A DNA stretch of 64,000 bases from the NCBI RefSeq assembly GCF_003351025.1, contig NZ_QPCG01000001.1, forward strand, positions 1,185,949 to 1,249,948. The letters run 5' to 3'. This DNA comes from Mucilaginibacter endophyticus (GTDB lineage Bacteria; Bacteroidota; Bacteroidia; Sphingobacteriales; Sphingobacteriaceae). Position 1 is the first letter of the stretch. The number at the start of each line of letters is the position of its first letter. The notes under the pieces are model-generated. The model did not search any database, had not been told where the DNA came from, and worked only from the letters and a program-made list of their open reading frames with translations. Below, piece by piece: positions 35,264-44,032 of the stretch. Both the position numbers and the translations under genes were made by a program.

Positions 35264-37471
35264 ATGCGTTCAGCGTCATCAGTAATGGCTAATAAAAAGT
35301 TTGCTTACCTCATACTGGCATCATTTGTTGCAGGTACAATTTTGTTGCTGGTTATTCAATATAATTTTTCGCAAAACATGCAGTCGATGCGTAAGGGCAA
35401 CGAGAGCCTGTTGCGCGAGCTGCATACCAGTAATCACCTGCGTGAAGTTGACCGTGACCTGCTGGGCGTAGAAGCCCGCATCAGGGCCGCAATAGCCACC
35501 GATGATATCTCACACCTTGAGGGCGTTGATGCCAAGATCAAGTCTGTTAAAGATTATCTCGATTCGCTTCGCGGAGGGAACCATAACCCTACGGTTAAGC
35601 AATATCTCGACCGTTTGAATATTTTAGCTGATGAGAAAGTTAGGATTAAAAACGACTTGCTGAAACACTACTATAAAACAGGTAACATGAACGATACCAG
35701 TTTTATAGCTAATCCACGTGCACGCCGTATCTCCAATGAAATCACCGAAGTAACGCACAAGATTTACGATAATCGTCAAAAAATGATGGATGAGCTTAGT
35801 GTGGCTGTTATTGACAACAGTAGCAAAGCGCGTATGTATGGTAATATACTTATGATATTCATGTTTTTTAGCGGCGGAACTTTATGCTGGTTTATTGTTA
35901 ACCAGTTCAGGCAGCAAAACAGGCTCATCAGCAGGCTTAACGAATCGGAAAAAACAGCACGTGAAGCATTGCTGATTAAAGAAAACTTCCTGGCAAATAT
36001 GAGCCATGAGATCCGTACGCCGCTAAACTCTATATTAGGTTTTACCAATCTGCTTAAACGCCGCAAGATTGATCCGGATGCCGGAGAGTTTGTAGGTTCG
36101 ATCCAAAAGGCCGGGGAGAACCTGCTGGCTATCATTAATGATATTCTCGACCTGTCTAAAATAGAAGCAGGAATGATGCGGATAGTGCAATCGCCATTCA
36201 GTGTGCGCGGTTTGATAGATTCTATCGAAACCTTGTTCAATGAACGCATCAGGGAAAAAGGGCTCAGCTTTAGCAGCAAAATTGCTTCAGACGTACCTGA
36301 TACCCTTGTTGGCGATGCTACACGTTTAACACAGATATTGGTAAACCTGATTGGCAATGCCCTGAAATTTAGTGAGCATGGCTGTATCAGGGTTGAGGTT
36401 TATAACAAATATATAGCAGATAAAACCATAAAATTGGGTATCCGGGTAGCCGACGATGGTATTGGTATTCATAAAGAGAAGCTCGCCACCATATTTGAAC
36501 GCTTTAACCAGGCCGAAGATTCCATTACACGTAGCTATGGCGGCACGGGGCTCGGTCTCTCAATTGTTAAAGACCTTGTGGTTTTGCAGCTTGGCGAAAT
36601 AGAAGTTTCCAGCGAGCCCGGAAAAGGCACCGAGTTTAATTTTTATATCCCGTACATTATTGCTGAGGATCAGGTTACCGCGCACATTGATGAAGAAGCG
36701 TTAGGTTCGGAAGTAAAAGTAAACCACGACTTAAATATTTTGGTGGTTGACGATAACGTCATGAACCAAAGTTTGATGAAGCATATGCTTACCCAGTGGG
36801 ATGCTGCGTTTGATGTGGTAGCAAACGGCGAGGAAGCGATCAGCAAATTGGAATCTGAAACTTATAATGTGGTACTGATGGATATCCAGATGCCTAAGAT
36901 GGATGGATATACTGCAACTTATCACATTCGCAATGAGCTGAAACTGGATGTGCCGATTATTGCTATGACAGCTCACGCCATGGCCGGAGAACGTGAAAAA
37001 TGCCTGAGCCACGGCATGAACGAATATATAGCCAAGCCGGTAAATGACGATGATCTGTTTAAGCTCATCCTAAAGTTCGTACCCGGTGCATCGCGGCAGG
37101 AGCAGGCTGCCACAATCAATGAACATGATTACCCGTTTATTGATCTCAATTATATGAAAGACATCAGTAAAGGAAACATCGACTATGAAAAACTGGTGAC
37201 CTCGCAGTTTATCGAACTTACCTTAGCTGATGTGAACACGCTTAAAAATATGTTCAGTGCGGAAGATTTTGAAGGTTTGAAAGCCACTGCGCATAATATG
37301 AAAACCACGGTAGCCATAATGGGCTTGCTTCCAGCTTTAGAAGCTGATCTGGATGAGCTTGAGCAAGCGACTGTAGCCGATACCGAAACTTTAAGACTGA
37401 TCAATGATATTACCGCGGTGTGCCTTAATGCCATTGATGATGCAAAGCGCTTTTATAGCACGCTGGTTTAA
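35264..37471 (+). CDS. Hybrid sensor histidine kinase with receiver and Hpt domains
   Basis: The protein has 735 residues. One membrane helix is at about 14-30 (LILASFVAGTILLLVIQ) and another near 192-212 (ILMIFMFFSGGTLCWFIV), enclosing a helical CHASE3-like sensor region. The kinase core has His248 in MSHEIRTPLNSILGF, ATPase boxes QILVNLIGNALKF, DDGIGI and GGTGLGLSIVK. A receiver follows with Asp540 in VLMDIQMPKMDGY, and a C-terminal Hpt domain with His677 in TAHNMKTTVA. This is a complete phosphorelay chain up to an external receiver. The LytTR regulator upstream could be the final acceptor. A 21-bp-period operator precedes the gene. Confidence 0.94.
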   Translation: MRSASSVMANKKFAYLILASFVAGTILLLVIQYNFSQNMQSMRKGNESLLRELHTSNHLREVDRDLLGVEARIRAAIATDDISHLEGVDAKIKSVKDYLDSLRGGNHNPTVKQYLDRLNILADEKVRIKNDLLKHYYKTGNMNDTSFIANPRARRISNEITEVTHKIYDNRQKMMDELSVAVIDNSSKARMYGNILMIFMFFSGGTLCWFIVNQFRQQNRLISRLNESEKTAREALLIKENFLANMSHEIRTPLNSILGFTNLLKRRKIDPDAGEFVGSIQKAGENLLAIINDILDLSKIEAGMMRIVQSPFSVRGLIDSIETLFNERIREKGLSFSSKIASDVPDTLVGDATRLTQILVNLIGNALKFSEHGCIRVEVYNKYIADKTIKLGIRVADDGIGIHKEKLATIFERFNQAEDSITRSYGGTGLGLSIVKDLVVLQLGEIEVSSEPGKGTEFNFYIPYIIAEDQVTAHIDEEALGSEVKVNHDLNILVVDDNVMNQSLMKHMLTQWDAAFDVVANGEEAISKLESETYNVVLMDIQMPKMDGYTATYHIRNELKLDVPIIAMTAHAMAGEREKCLSHGMNEYIAKPVNDDDLFKLILKFVPGASRQEQAATINEHDYPFIDLNYMKDISKGNIDYEKLVTSQFIELTLADVNTLKNMFSAEDFEGLKATAHNMKTTVAIMGLLPALEADLDELEQATVADTETLRLINDITAVCLNAIDDAKRFYSTLV

Positions 37472-37502
37472 ATCCTATTTGTTAGATCAACGTAGAGACG
37501 CT

Positions 37503-37692
37503 AATACTGGTCGAAGTTTAGCCCAATACTGGTCGAAGTTTAGCGATAGCGTAACTTCGTCCTAAAATAGTGGAAGCATCCTGCTTCCGCATTTAATGAT
37601 CAATAGATAAAAGCAAAGCAATTGTATCAAGTCAAGCTGAAAGCTTGCCGTGTTTTGGGTCGAAGTTACGCTATCGCTAAACTTCGACCAGT
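37503..37692. repeat. Large inverted-repeat element with perfect 32-bp arms
   Basis: Arm 37528-37559 is the exact reverse complement of 37661-37692 (32 bp; contains GTTTAGCGATAGCGTAAC). The left side also has a 22-bp-period tandem copy of AATACTGGTCGAAGTTTAGC (37503 and 37525). Between the arms are small hairpins GGAAGCA/TGCTTCC-like and CAAGC/GCTTG. It occupies most of the 345-bp gap between the two kinase genes; the remaining part is the operator and promoter of the second kinase. Confidence 0.85.
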
Positions 37693-37722
37693 GTCAGTCT
37701 CTGCTTGTTTTAAGATAACCCT

Positions 37723-37752
37723 TCACCGACAGTTTTTGCCCGTTCAACGAAT
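37723..37752 (+). promoter_or_regulatory. Period-21 direct-repeat operator, site 3
   Basis: ACCGA at 37725-37729 and AACGA at 37746-37750 are 21 bp apart around CAGTTTTTGCCCGTTC. The core is nearly identical to site 1. TAGTTTTA at 37781, 35 bp after the second repeat, is a one-mismatch -7 box at the same distance as in site 1. The target is the PAS-kinase gene at 37817. Confidence 0.65.
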
Positions 37753-37816
37753 CCCGAAGCCAAAGCCTTTAAAGTAGCCTTAGTTTTATGATAACAAAAA
37801 TTGTTACCCTAAGCTC

Positions 37817-39010
37817 ATGGCAACATTAACCGCAACCCCACAACAATTAATTAATGCTAATCCGCAAATTGCTGCGTTTGGTAATCCTGATAATTTTATT
37901 GAGCCTGTTTTTCCGGGCCAGGTATTAAACCAATATGCTTTTTTGGTTGATATATCAGAACGGGTACACACCCGTGAAATGGCCATCACCAATGTGCTGG
38001 CTACCGCCGGGATAGGCATGTGGAGTTATGGGATATACAGCAAAAAGTTTCATTTATGCCCGGTTGCCAGCGGCTTTTTAGGCATGAAAGGCAGCAGTAC
38101 TTTTGGTTTGGGTGTGCTGATGCAAAAGCTGGTGCAGTGGAACCAGAAGCATGTTTTAGATACTGCTAAAACAGCCTGCCGTACGCAGCAGGAATTTGAA
38201 GCCGAATTGCACATCAACACCGCCGATAGTTGCTACACCCGTTGGCTCAAAATAACCGGAAAGCTTTATTGCAGTGATGGTCTGGCCATGAAAATGATGG
38301 GCACATTAACAGATATTACTGCCGCAAAACAAGAGGAATTGCGTAAGAACGACTTAGTGGCTTTCCTGAACCATGAATTGCGCACACCGCTGAGCACCAT
38401 TAAACTCTATATCCAGAATACTGCCCGTATAGCGCGGATGGAAAACAACAAACCGCTTGAAGATAAAATGCTCAAGGCAGACCAGCAAACCGTGAGTATG
38501 ACCCAGATGATCAATAACTTTTTAACACTGTCGCAGGTGCGGGATGCAAAGCTTAGTTTGCAAAAAAGCCATTTTGATTTGAGTGAATTGCTTGAGGATG
38601 TAACAGCAAATATGATGGTGCTTTATCCCGACCGGAAATTCAGGGTGAAAGAATTAAAGGAAATTTGGGTAACTGCCGATTATGATAAACTGGTACAGGT
38701 GCTGGTAAATTATGCGAACAACGCGGTTAAGTTTTCGCCCGTAAAAAGTGTGATTACCCTGGGCTGTCAAATAGTTAACGGTGAGGTAGTCGTAACCGTA
38801 CAGGATAAAGGCCGCGGAATAAAAGAGGCTGATCAAAAACGGTTGTTCTGCCGTTACTCCCGTATTCATCATGAAAAAAGCGCCGGTACAAAAGGGTATG
38901 GCTTAGGCTTGTACCTGTCACGTGAGATTATTGAACGCCATGGCGGAGAAGTAGGGGTGAACAGTGAATATGGCAAAGGCTCAGCATTTTATTTTAAGTT
39001 GCCGGTTTAA
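37817..39010 (+). CDS. Soluble PAS-type sensor histidine kinase
   Basis: The protein has 397 residues and no membrane helix. The N-terminal ~165 residues include a PAS-like sensor (ATAGIGMWSYGIYSKKFHLC ... MMGTLTDITAAK), then the kinase core with His186 in LNHELRTPLSTIKLY, an N box VNYANNAVKF, DKGRGI and GYGLGLYLSREI. It resembles the light/redox-type PAS kinases common in Bacteroidota. No cognate regulator is fused. The operator shared with the hybrid kinase and the membrane protein gene ties it to the LytTR cluster. Confidence 0.92.
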   Translation: MATLTATPQQLINANPQIAAFGNPDNFIEPVFPGQVLNQYAFLVDISERVHTREMAITNVLATAGIGMWSYGIYSKKFHLCPVASGFLGMKGSSTFGLGVLMQKLVQWNQKHVLDTAKTACRTQQEFEAELHINTADSCYTRWLKITGKLYCSDGLAMKMMGTLTDITAAKQEELRKNDLVAFLNHELRTPLSTIKLYIQNTARIARMENNKPLEDKMLKADQQTVSMTQMINNFLTLSQVRDAKLSLQKSHFDLSELLEDVTANMMVLYPDRKFRVKELKEIWVTADYDKLVQVLVNYANNAVKFSPVKSVITLGCQIVNGEVVVTVQDKGRGIKEADQKRLFCRYSRIHHEKSAGTKGYGLGLYLSREIIERHGGEVGVNSEYGKGSAFYFKLPV

Positions 39011-39047
39011 GCAGCTCATTCGCTGCTGATAGGTAATAGGCAGTTAA

Positions 39048-39079
39048 AGCCTTACGAAGTAATTAAACTTCGTAAGGCT
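39048..39079. terminator. Bidirectional terminator hairpin
   Basis: AGCCTTACGAAGT (39048-39060) and ACTTCGTAAGGCT (39067-39079) are perfect 13-bp arms with loop AATTAA, placed between the convergent PAS-kinase and antiporter genes. T-runs are weak on either side. Confidence 0.7.
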
Positions 39080-39088
39080 GGAGTTCTG

Positions 39089-40333
39089 CTATTCATCAGT
39101 AAGCCGTTTTACAATCCATGGTAAGGTAAGGCCCTGGCCAATCAGGGTAAACAACACTACCACAACCGAGATAAATATAATGGCATTGCGCTCGGGGAAT
39201 GGACTGCCATCAGCCAGAGTAACCGGCAATCCAATGGCAATAGCCAATGATACAATTCCTCTCATGCCCGACCAGCTAATGATCAAACTGCTTTTAAAAT
39301 CAAGCAGCGCGTCTATAGTTATTTTATGCTTCCCCTTTTTGAAGGCATTTTGCAGATTTACTTTTTGAAGAAAAACCCGCACCATTCGTAATATCAGGGC
39401 AACAACAGTAATCAGGAAGGAGTAACCCACGTATGGCCATACCTGTGCCTTTGGGATGTTTTTGATTACATAAGGGAATTGCAGGCCAATGAAAATAAAG
39501 ATCAATCCATTCAGCAAAAAAATGATGATATCCCAGATTGATTTAGACTGCTGTTTCAATTTTTCAGGGAAAACCTTTGCGCTGAAACGGGCAATGCTCA
39601 GTCCCAAAACCACTACCGCTATAACGCCCGATACGTGAAAGTGCTCGGCTACAAGATAGGTTACAAAAGGCATCAGCAACAAAAAGCTAACTGTCACCAT
39701 ATCGTTTTTATGTACCCGTTTAATAATGAATGCCAATATTTTTCCCATGACCAGTCCAGCAACAAAGCCGCCGGCCATCAATATAAAAAACTCCAAAGTC
39801 GCCTTCCAGAATATAAACGCGGCGCCTGTTACCGCAGCAACTGCAAAACGATAAGCAACCAGCGCCGAGGCATCATTCACGAGGCTTTCACCTTCTAAAA
39901 TGGTGTTGGTATTATGCGATATGCCAAGCCCTTTGGTAATACTCATGGCAGCAACAGCATCTGTAGCCGAAAGAATGGCACCCAATACAAAAGCCAGCGG
40001 CCAGGTCATGCCGGGTATCATGAAATGCGCTACTACCGCAATGCCGGAAGCTGTAATAAATACCAATGAAATTGCCAGCGTACCTATCGTATTGATATTG
40101 GTTTTAAACGTTTGATAGGATATGTTAAAAGCAGCGTCGTACAACAGAGGAGGTAAAAATATCAGGAAAACAATTTCGGGGTTAAGCTCGATATCCGGGA
40201 TAGACGGAATAAAACCCACAGCTATTCCGGCTACGATAAGTAAAATAGGATAGGGCAATTTTATATTATCGGCAATAGCCGACAGGCCGATCATGATAGC
40301 GAGGATAAGTATAACTATGGTGTAGTTTTCCAT
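39089..40333 (-). CDS. CPA1-family Na+/H+ antiporter
   Basis: The protein has 414 residues with about 12 hydrophobic segments along the whole length. Signatures include FLIFLPPLLYDAAFNI, the core motif GAILSATDAVAAMSITKGLG (the Asp-bearing ion site), LEGESLVNDASALVAYR and SWSGMRGIVSLAIAIGLP. The family exchanges cytoplasmic Na+ for H+ in pH and salt homeostasis. The long C-terminal cytoplasmic tail of some members is absent. Upstream (40334-40616) lies a 283-bp gap shared with the divergent GH106 gene; I see AT-rich sequence and two AAGCTTTA palindromes but no firm promoter. Confidence 0.93.
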   Translation of the reverse strand: MENYTIVILILAIMIGLSAIADNIKLPYPILLIVAGIAVGFIPSIPDIELNPEIVFLIFLPPLLYDAAFNISYQTFKTNINTIGTLAISLVFITASGIAVVAHFMIPGMTWPLAFVLGAILSATDAVAAMSITKGLGISHNTNTILEGESLVNDASALVAYRFAVAAVTGAAFIFWKATLEFFILMAGGFVAGLVMGKILAFIIKRVHKNDMVTVSFLLLMPFVTYLVAEHFHVSGVIAVVVLGLSIARFSAKVFPEKLKQQSKSIWDIIIFLLNGLIFIFIGLQFPYVIKNIPKAQVWPYVGYSFLITVVALILRMVRVFLQKVNLQNAFKKGKHKITIDALLDFKSSLIISWSGMRGIVSLAIAIGLPVTLADGSPFPERNAIIFISVVVVLFTLIGQGLTLPWIVKRLTDE

Positions 40334-40616
40334 AAACAGCTACGCTTTTGTTGAATAGTATAAACAGGTACCATAGCCAAGATAAATGAAAAGTTTGGGA
40401 AATTGTTTTTTTCAAAACACTTCAAAAGGCGGTCGTAAATTTTTGAGTGGATAACATGATATATTGTTAAGGCAAGATAGTACAGGATGCCAAATCATAT
40501 CTAAAGCTTTAGTATTGTTTAATTATAAACTTAACAGCTTTTTCCGGGTACAAACTCATTCATCCGGCTTTAACAGTCCGGAAGTATAAAGCTTTATAAA
40601 ACAAAATATCTACCTG

Positions 40617-43600
40617 ATGCAAAATGTCTACAAAAGGGCCATCCTAACATTGCTTGTGGTCAACGCAATTGGTTTTGGTGCCCAATGCTTCGCCCAAACC
40701 AAATCGCCTAAAACCGATCCACTTTACAGTGGCTTTAAAGCCACTCCCGACTCTGTACAAACCAGTGTGTACTGGTATTGGATCTCCGGGAATGTATCAA
40801 AGGAAGGTGTTGTTAAAGACCTTGAATCGATGAAAAAGGTTGGTATTAACCGGGCCTTTATTGGTAACGTTGGTTTGGATGAGATCCCGTATGGCAAGGT
40901 GAAAATGTTTTCGGACGAATGGTGGGATATTATGCATACAGCACTTAAAACGGCTACCAAACTCAAAATAGATATCGGTATTTTCAATGGCCCGGGTTGG
41001 AGCCAGTCTGGTGGGCCATGGGTTAAACCCGAACAGTCTATGAGGTACTTGACTTCGTCAAGCATAACAGTTAAGGGACCTATCATCCTTGATAAAAAGT
41101 TGGATCAGCCCCAAAAGCAATTTCAGGATGTAAAAGTGATCGCTTTTCCTGCTCCGGCAGGCTACGGTGAGCAGATGACAAGCTCATTTATCAGTTCCTT
41201 ACCTGTTGATGTGCACGCTAATAACCTGATGGATGGCAATGAAAACACGGTGTATACCATCCCCAATGATCCAAAGCCTACAGTAACTATTGATGCCGCC
41301 TCACCTTATACGGCACGCAGTTTTGTTTTTTACCCTGCGCATAAAGAGTTGAGGTTTGAGGGCGATATCCAGGCCCGCGACGCTGCAGGTAGCTATCAAA
41401 CCATTAAACACTTTGTGGTTGACAGGAGCAATACCAATTTAAATGTAGGTTTTAGCCCTTACTCGGTTGCGGCGGTATCTATTCCGGCAACAACCAGTCA
41501 AAGCTTCAGGATCGTGTTCAGTAATGGCTCGCAGGGTAGTGATATAGCCGAGCTTAAAATTTCGGCATCGCCCAACGTAGAAAATTATGCCGAAAAGACC
41601 CTGGCAAAAATGTTCCAGACACCGCTTCCGTACTGGAAAGAATATCAATGGAAACCTCAACCGGCGGTTGATGATCAGCAATATGTGATCGATCCGCAAA
41701 AGGTTATAGATATATCAAAGTATATGCAGGCCAATGGTACCCTGAAGTGGAATGTACCTGCCGGCAATTGGATCATTATGCGTACTGGAATGACGCCAAC
41801 GCAGGTTACCAACGCCCCCGCACCACCCGAAGGCCGCGGGCTTGAGATTGATAAAATGAGCAAAAAGCATATCGCCTCGCATTTTGATGCTTTCCTGGGT
41901 CAAATCATAAAACGAATTCCCACGGCCGATCGCAAAAGCTTTAAAGTAGCTGTTGAAGACAGCTATGAAACCGGCAGCCAAAACTGGACAGATGATATGC
42001 TCAAAAACTTTAAGGCTAAATATGGCTACGATGCTTTGCCTTACCTGCCGGTACTAAATGGCAGCGTAGTAGGCAGCCAGGATCAAAGCGACAGGTTTTT
42101 ATGGGACCTGCGCCGTTTTGTTGCCGATAGGGTGGCTTATGATTATGTTGGTGGCCTGCGTGAGGCCAGCCATAAACACGGACTTACCACCTGGCTCGAA
42201 AATTATGGTCACTGGGGCTTTCCCGGCGAGTTTTTGCAATACGGCGGCCAGTCGGATGAGATAGGTGGAGAGTTTTGGAGCGAGGGGGATCTGGGTAATA
42301 TCGAAAACCGGGCGGCTTCATCGTCGGCACATATTTATGGTAAAACCAAGGTTTCTGCCGAATCATTTACCTGTGCAGGAGGCCCGTTTTCGCGTTATCC
42401 GGCTATGATGAAACAACGTGGCGACCGCTTTTTTACCGAGGGGATCAATAACACCCTGCTGCATGTGTATGTAACGCAACCCGCTGATGATAGGTTGCCC
42501 GGAGCTAATGCCTGGTTTGGTAACGAGTTCAACCGTAACAATACCTGGTTTTACGATATGGATATGTTTATCAGCTACATCAAACGCTGTAATTATATGC
42601 TAAGGCAGGGCAATTACGTGGCCGATGTGGCTTATTTTATAGGTGAAGATGCCCCAAAAATGACCGGTGTTCGTGATCCGGAGTTGCCACAGGGTTACTC
42701 GTTTGATTATATCAATGCCGAGGTACTGAATGGCCGGGCAAAAGTTGTAAACGGCAAACTGATATTGCCAGGGGGCATGAGCTATAAGCTTTTAGTATTA
42801 CCTAAACTGGCTACCATGCGACCTGAATTGCTGAAAACTATCACCAAGCTGGTTAACGACGGCTTGGCTGTATTAGGCCCAAAGCCGGAGTGTTCACCAA
42901 GTTTACAAGACTACGGTACGGCCGATGCTGAAATCAAGAAAATGGCTTCGGCACTTTGGGGTAATATCGATAGTGTTTCGGTAAAAACACATCGGTATGG
43001 TAAAGGGATAGTAATTAACGGTATGGATACACAACAGGCGCTTGATCTGCTTAAAGTTGTCCCTGATTGTAAGTTTAATACAGTTGGTCAGGCTTTATTT
43101 ATCCACCGGAAACTGAACGATGGGGATATGTATTTTGTATCCAACCAAACTGCACAGGATATTGACATCAATGCCGCTTTCCGTGTACAGGGAAAAGCAC
43201 CTGAACTTTGGGATGCTACAACAGGCAGCAGCCGTAACCTGCCCGATTATAAACGGGAAGGGGCTATTACAACCGTGCCTTTAAAATTAGCGGCCTATCA
43301 AAGCGCATTTATCATTTTCCGGAAACCGACCACAGCCATTTCAGCAAAGGGCGAAAACTTCCCTGATCAACAGGTTTTGGTCGACGTAAATACCCCATGG
43401 CAGGTTACCTTTGATCCGAAAAGATGGGGGCCGGCAAATCCTGTTACTTTTGATAAATTAATAGACTGGACATTAAGACCCGAGGATGAGATTAAATACT
43501 ATTCGGGATCTGCTGTTTATCACAATACGTTTAATATTGCAGAGATCGAAAAAGGTAAACATCTGCTGCTTGACCTTGGCCAGGTAAAAGCCATGGCCAA

Positions 43601-43859
43601 AATAAAAGTGAACGGCATAGCGGTAGGCGGCGTTTGGACAGCTCCATATCAGCTTGATGTAACCAGGGCACTCAAACAAGGCGGTAACACCGTAGATATT
43701 GAAGTGGTAAACACCTGGGTTAACCGTTTAATAGGCGATAGTAAGTTACAACCTAATGAACGCCACACCTGGACAACCGTTAATCCTTACAAGTCCGAAA
43801 GCCAGCTTGAAGCTTCGGGTTTGACCGGGCCGGTTACTGTTAGGTCGGTGGTTTATTAA
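40617..43859 (+). CDS. GH106 alpha-L-rhamnosidase
   Basis: The protein has 1080 residues with a signal peptide ending near CFAQ (27). GH106 hallmarks are SVYWYWISGNVSKEGVVKDL, IDIGIFNGPGWSQSGGPWV, VEDSYETGSQNWTDDML, TWLENYGHWGFPGEFLQYGG and AESFTCAGGPFSRYPAM in the TIM-barrel part, then a C-terminal galactose-binding-like domain (about 905-1080) with LLDLGQVKAMAKIKVNGIAVGGVWTAPY-type sequence. The enzymes release L-rhamnose from pectic and related glycans outside the cytoplasm. It is paired with the GH78 gene 173 bp downstream, with a palindromic repeat in between, and no SusC/SusD. Confidence 0.92.
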   Translation: MQNVYKRAILTLLVVNAIGFGAQCFAQTKSPKTDPLYSGFKATPDSVQTSVYWYWISGNVSKEGVVKDLESMKKVGINRAFIGNVGLDEIPYGKVKMFSDEWWDIMHTALKTATKLKIDIGIFNGPGWSQSGGPWVKPEQSMRYLTSSSITVKGPIILDKKLDQPQKQFQDVKVIAFPAPAGYGEQMTSSFISSLPVDVHANNLMDGNENTVYTIPNDPKPTVTIDAASPYTARSFVFYPAHKELRFEGDIQARDAAGSYQTIKHFVVDRSNTNLNVGFSPYSVAAVSIPATTSQSFRIVFSNGSQGSDIAELKISASPNVENYAEKTLAKMFQTPLPYWKEYQWKPQPAVDDQQYVIDPQKVIDISKYMQANGTLKWNVPAGNWIIMRTGMTPTQVTNAPAPPEGRGLEIDKMSKKHIASHFDAFLGQIIKRIPTADRKSFKVAVEDSYETGSQNWTDDMLKNFKAKYGYDALPYLPVLNGSVVGSQDQSDRFLWDLRRFVADRVAYDYVGGLREASHKHGLTTWLENYGHWGFPGEFLQYGGQSDEIGGEFWSEGDLGNIENRAASSSAHIYGKTKVSAESFTCAGGPFSRYPAMMKQRGDRFFTEGINNTLLHVYVTQPADDRLPGANAWFGNEFNRNNTWFYDMDMFISYIKRCNYMLRQGNYVADVAYFIGEDAPKMTGVRDPELPQGYSFDYINAEVLNGRAKVVNGKLILPGGMSYKLLVLPKLATMRPELLKTITKLVNDGLAVLGPKPECSPSLQDYGTADAEIKKMASALWGNIDSVSVKTHRYGKGIVINGMDTQQALDLLKVVPDCKFNTVGQALFIHRKLNDGDMYFVSNQTAQDIDINAAFRVQGKAPELWDATTGSSRNLPDYKREGAITTVPLKLAAYQSAFIIFRKPTTAISAKGENFPDQQVLVDVNTPWQVTFDPKRWGPANPVTFDKLIDWTLRPEDEIKYYSGSAVYHNTFNIAEIEKGKHLLLDLGQVKAMAKIKVNGIAVGGVWTAPYQLDVTRALKQGGNTVDIEVVNTWVNRLIGDSKLQPNERHTWTTVNPYKSESQLEASGLTGPVTVRSVVY

Positions 43860-43877
43860 GAGAGTATATAAAAACAA

Positions 43878-43973
43878 CCATGTCATTGCGAGCGAAGCGT
43901 GGCAATCGCACGGAAGCATATCCGCCCTGTATAGCAAGCGATTGCTTCGTTGTTCCTCCTCGCAATGACATGG
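43878..43973. repeat. Interspersed palindromic element, family TGTCATTGCGAG (copy B)
   Basis: Arms ATGTCATTGCGAG and CTCGCAATGACAT bound a ~96-bp element that keeps GGCAATCGCACGGAAGCATA and CTGTATAG of copy A (25106). It lies between the GH106 stop and the GH78 gene. One frame of it is open and runs in phase into the GH78 gene, so automated callers may wrongly add it to that protein. Confidence 0.88.
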
Positions 43974-44032
43974 TTTTTACTCTTCCAATGCCTTTTTTAA
44001 GCAGTATCGAAGAATTTAAAATACATTATCAC

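Noticed and set aside
37503..37544. CRISPR-like direct repeats
   Set aside because: Only two copies 22 bp apart without spacer; part of a palindromic element.
43880..44032. In-frame ATG extension of the GH78 gene
   Set aside because: The translated segment is the palindromic repeat plus leader; the GTG at 44033 gives a proper signal peptide.
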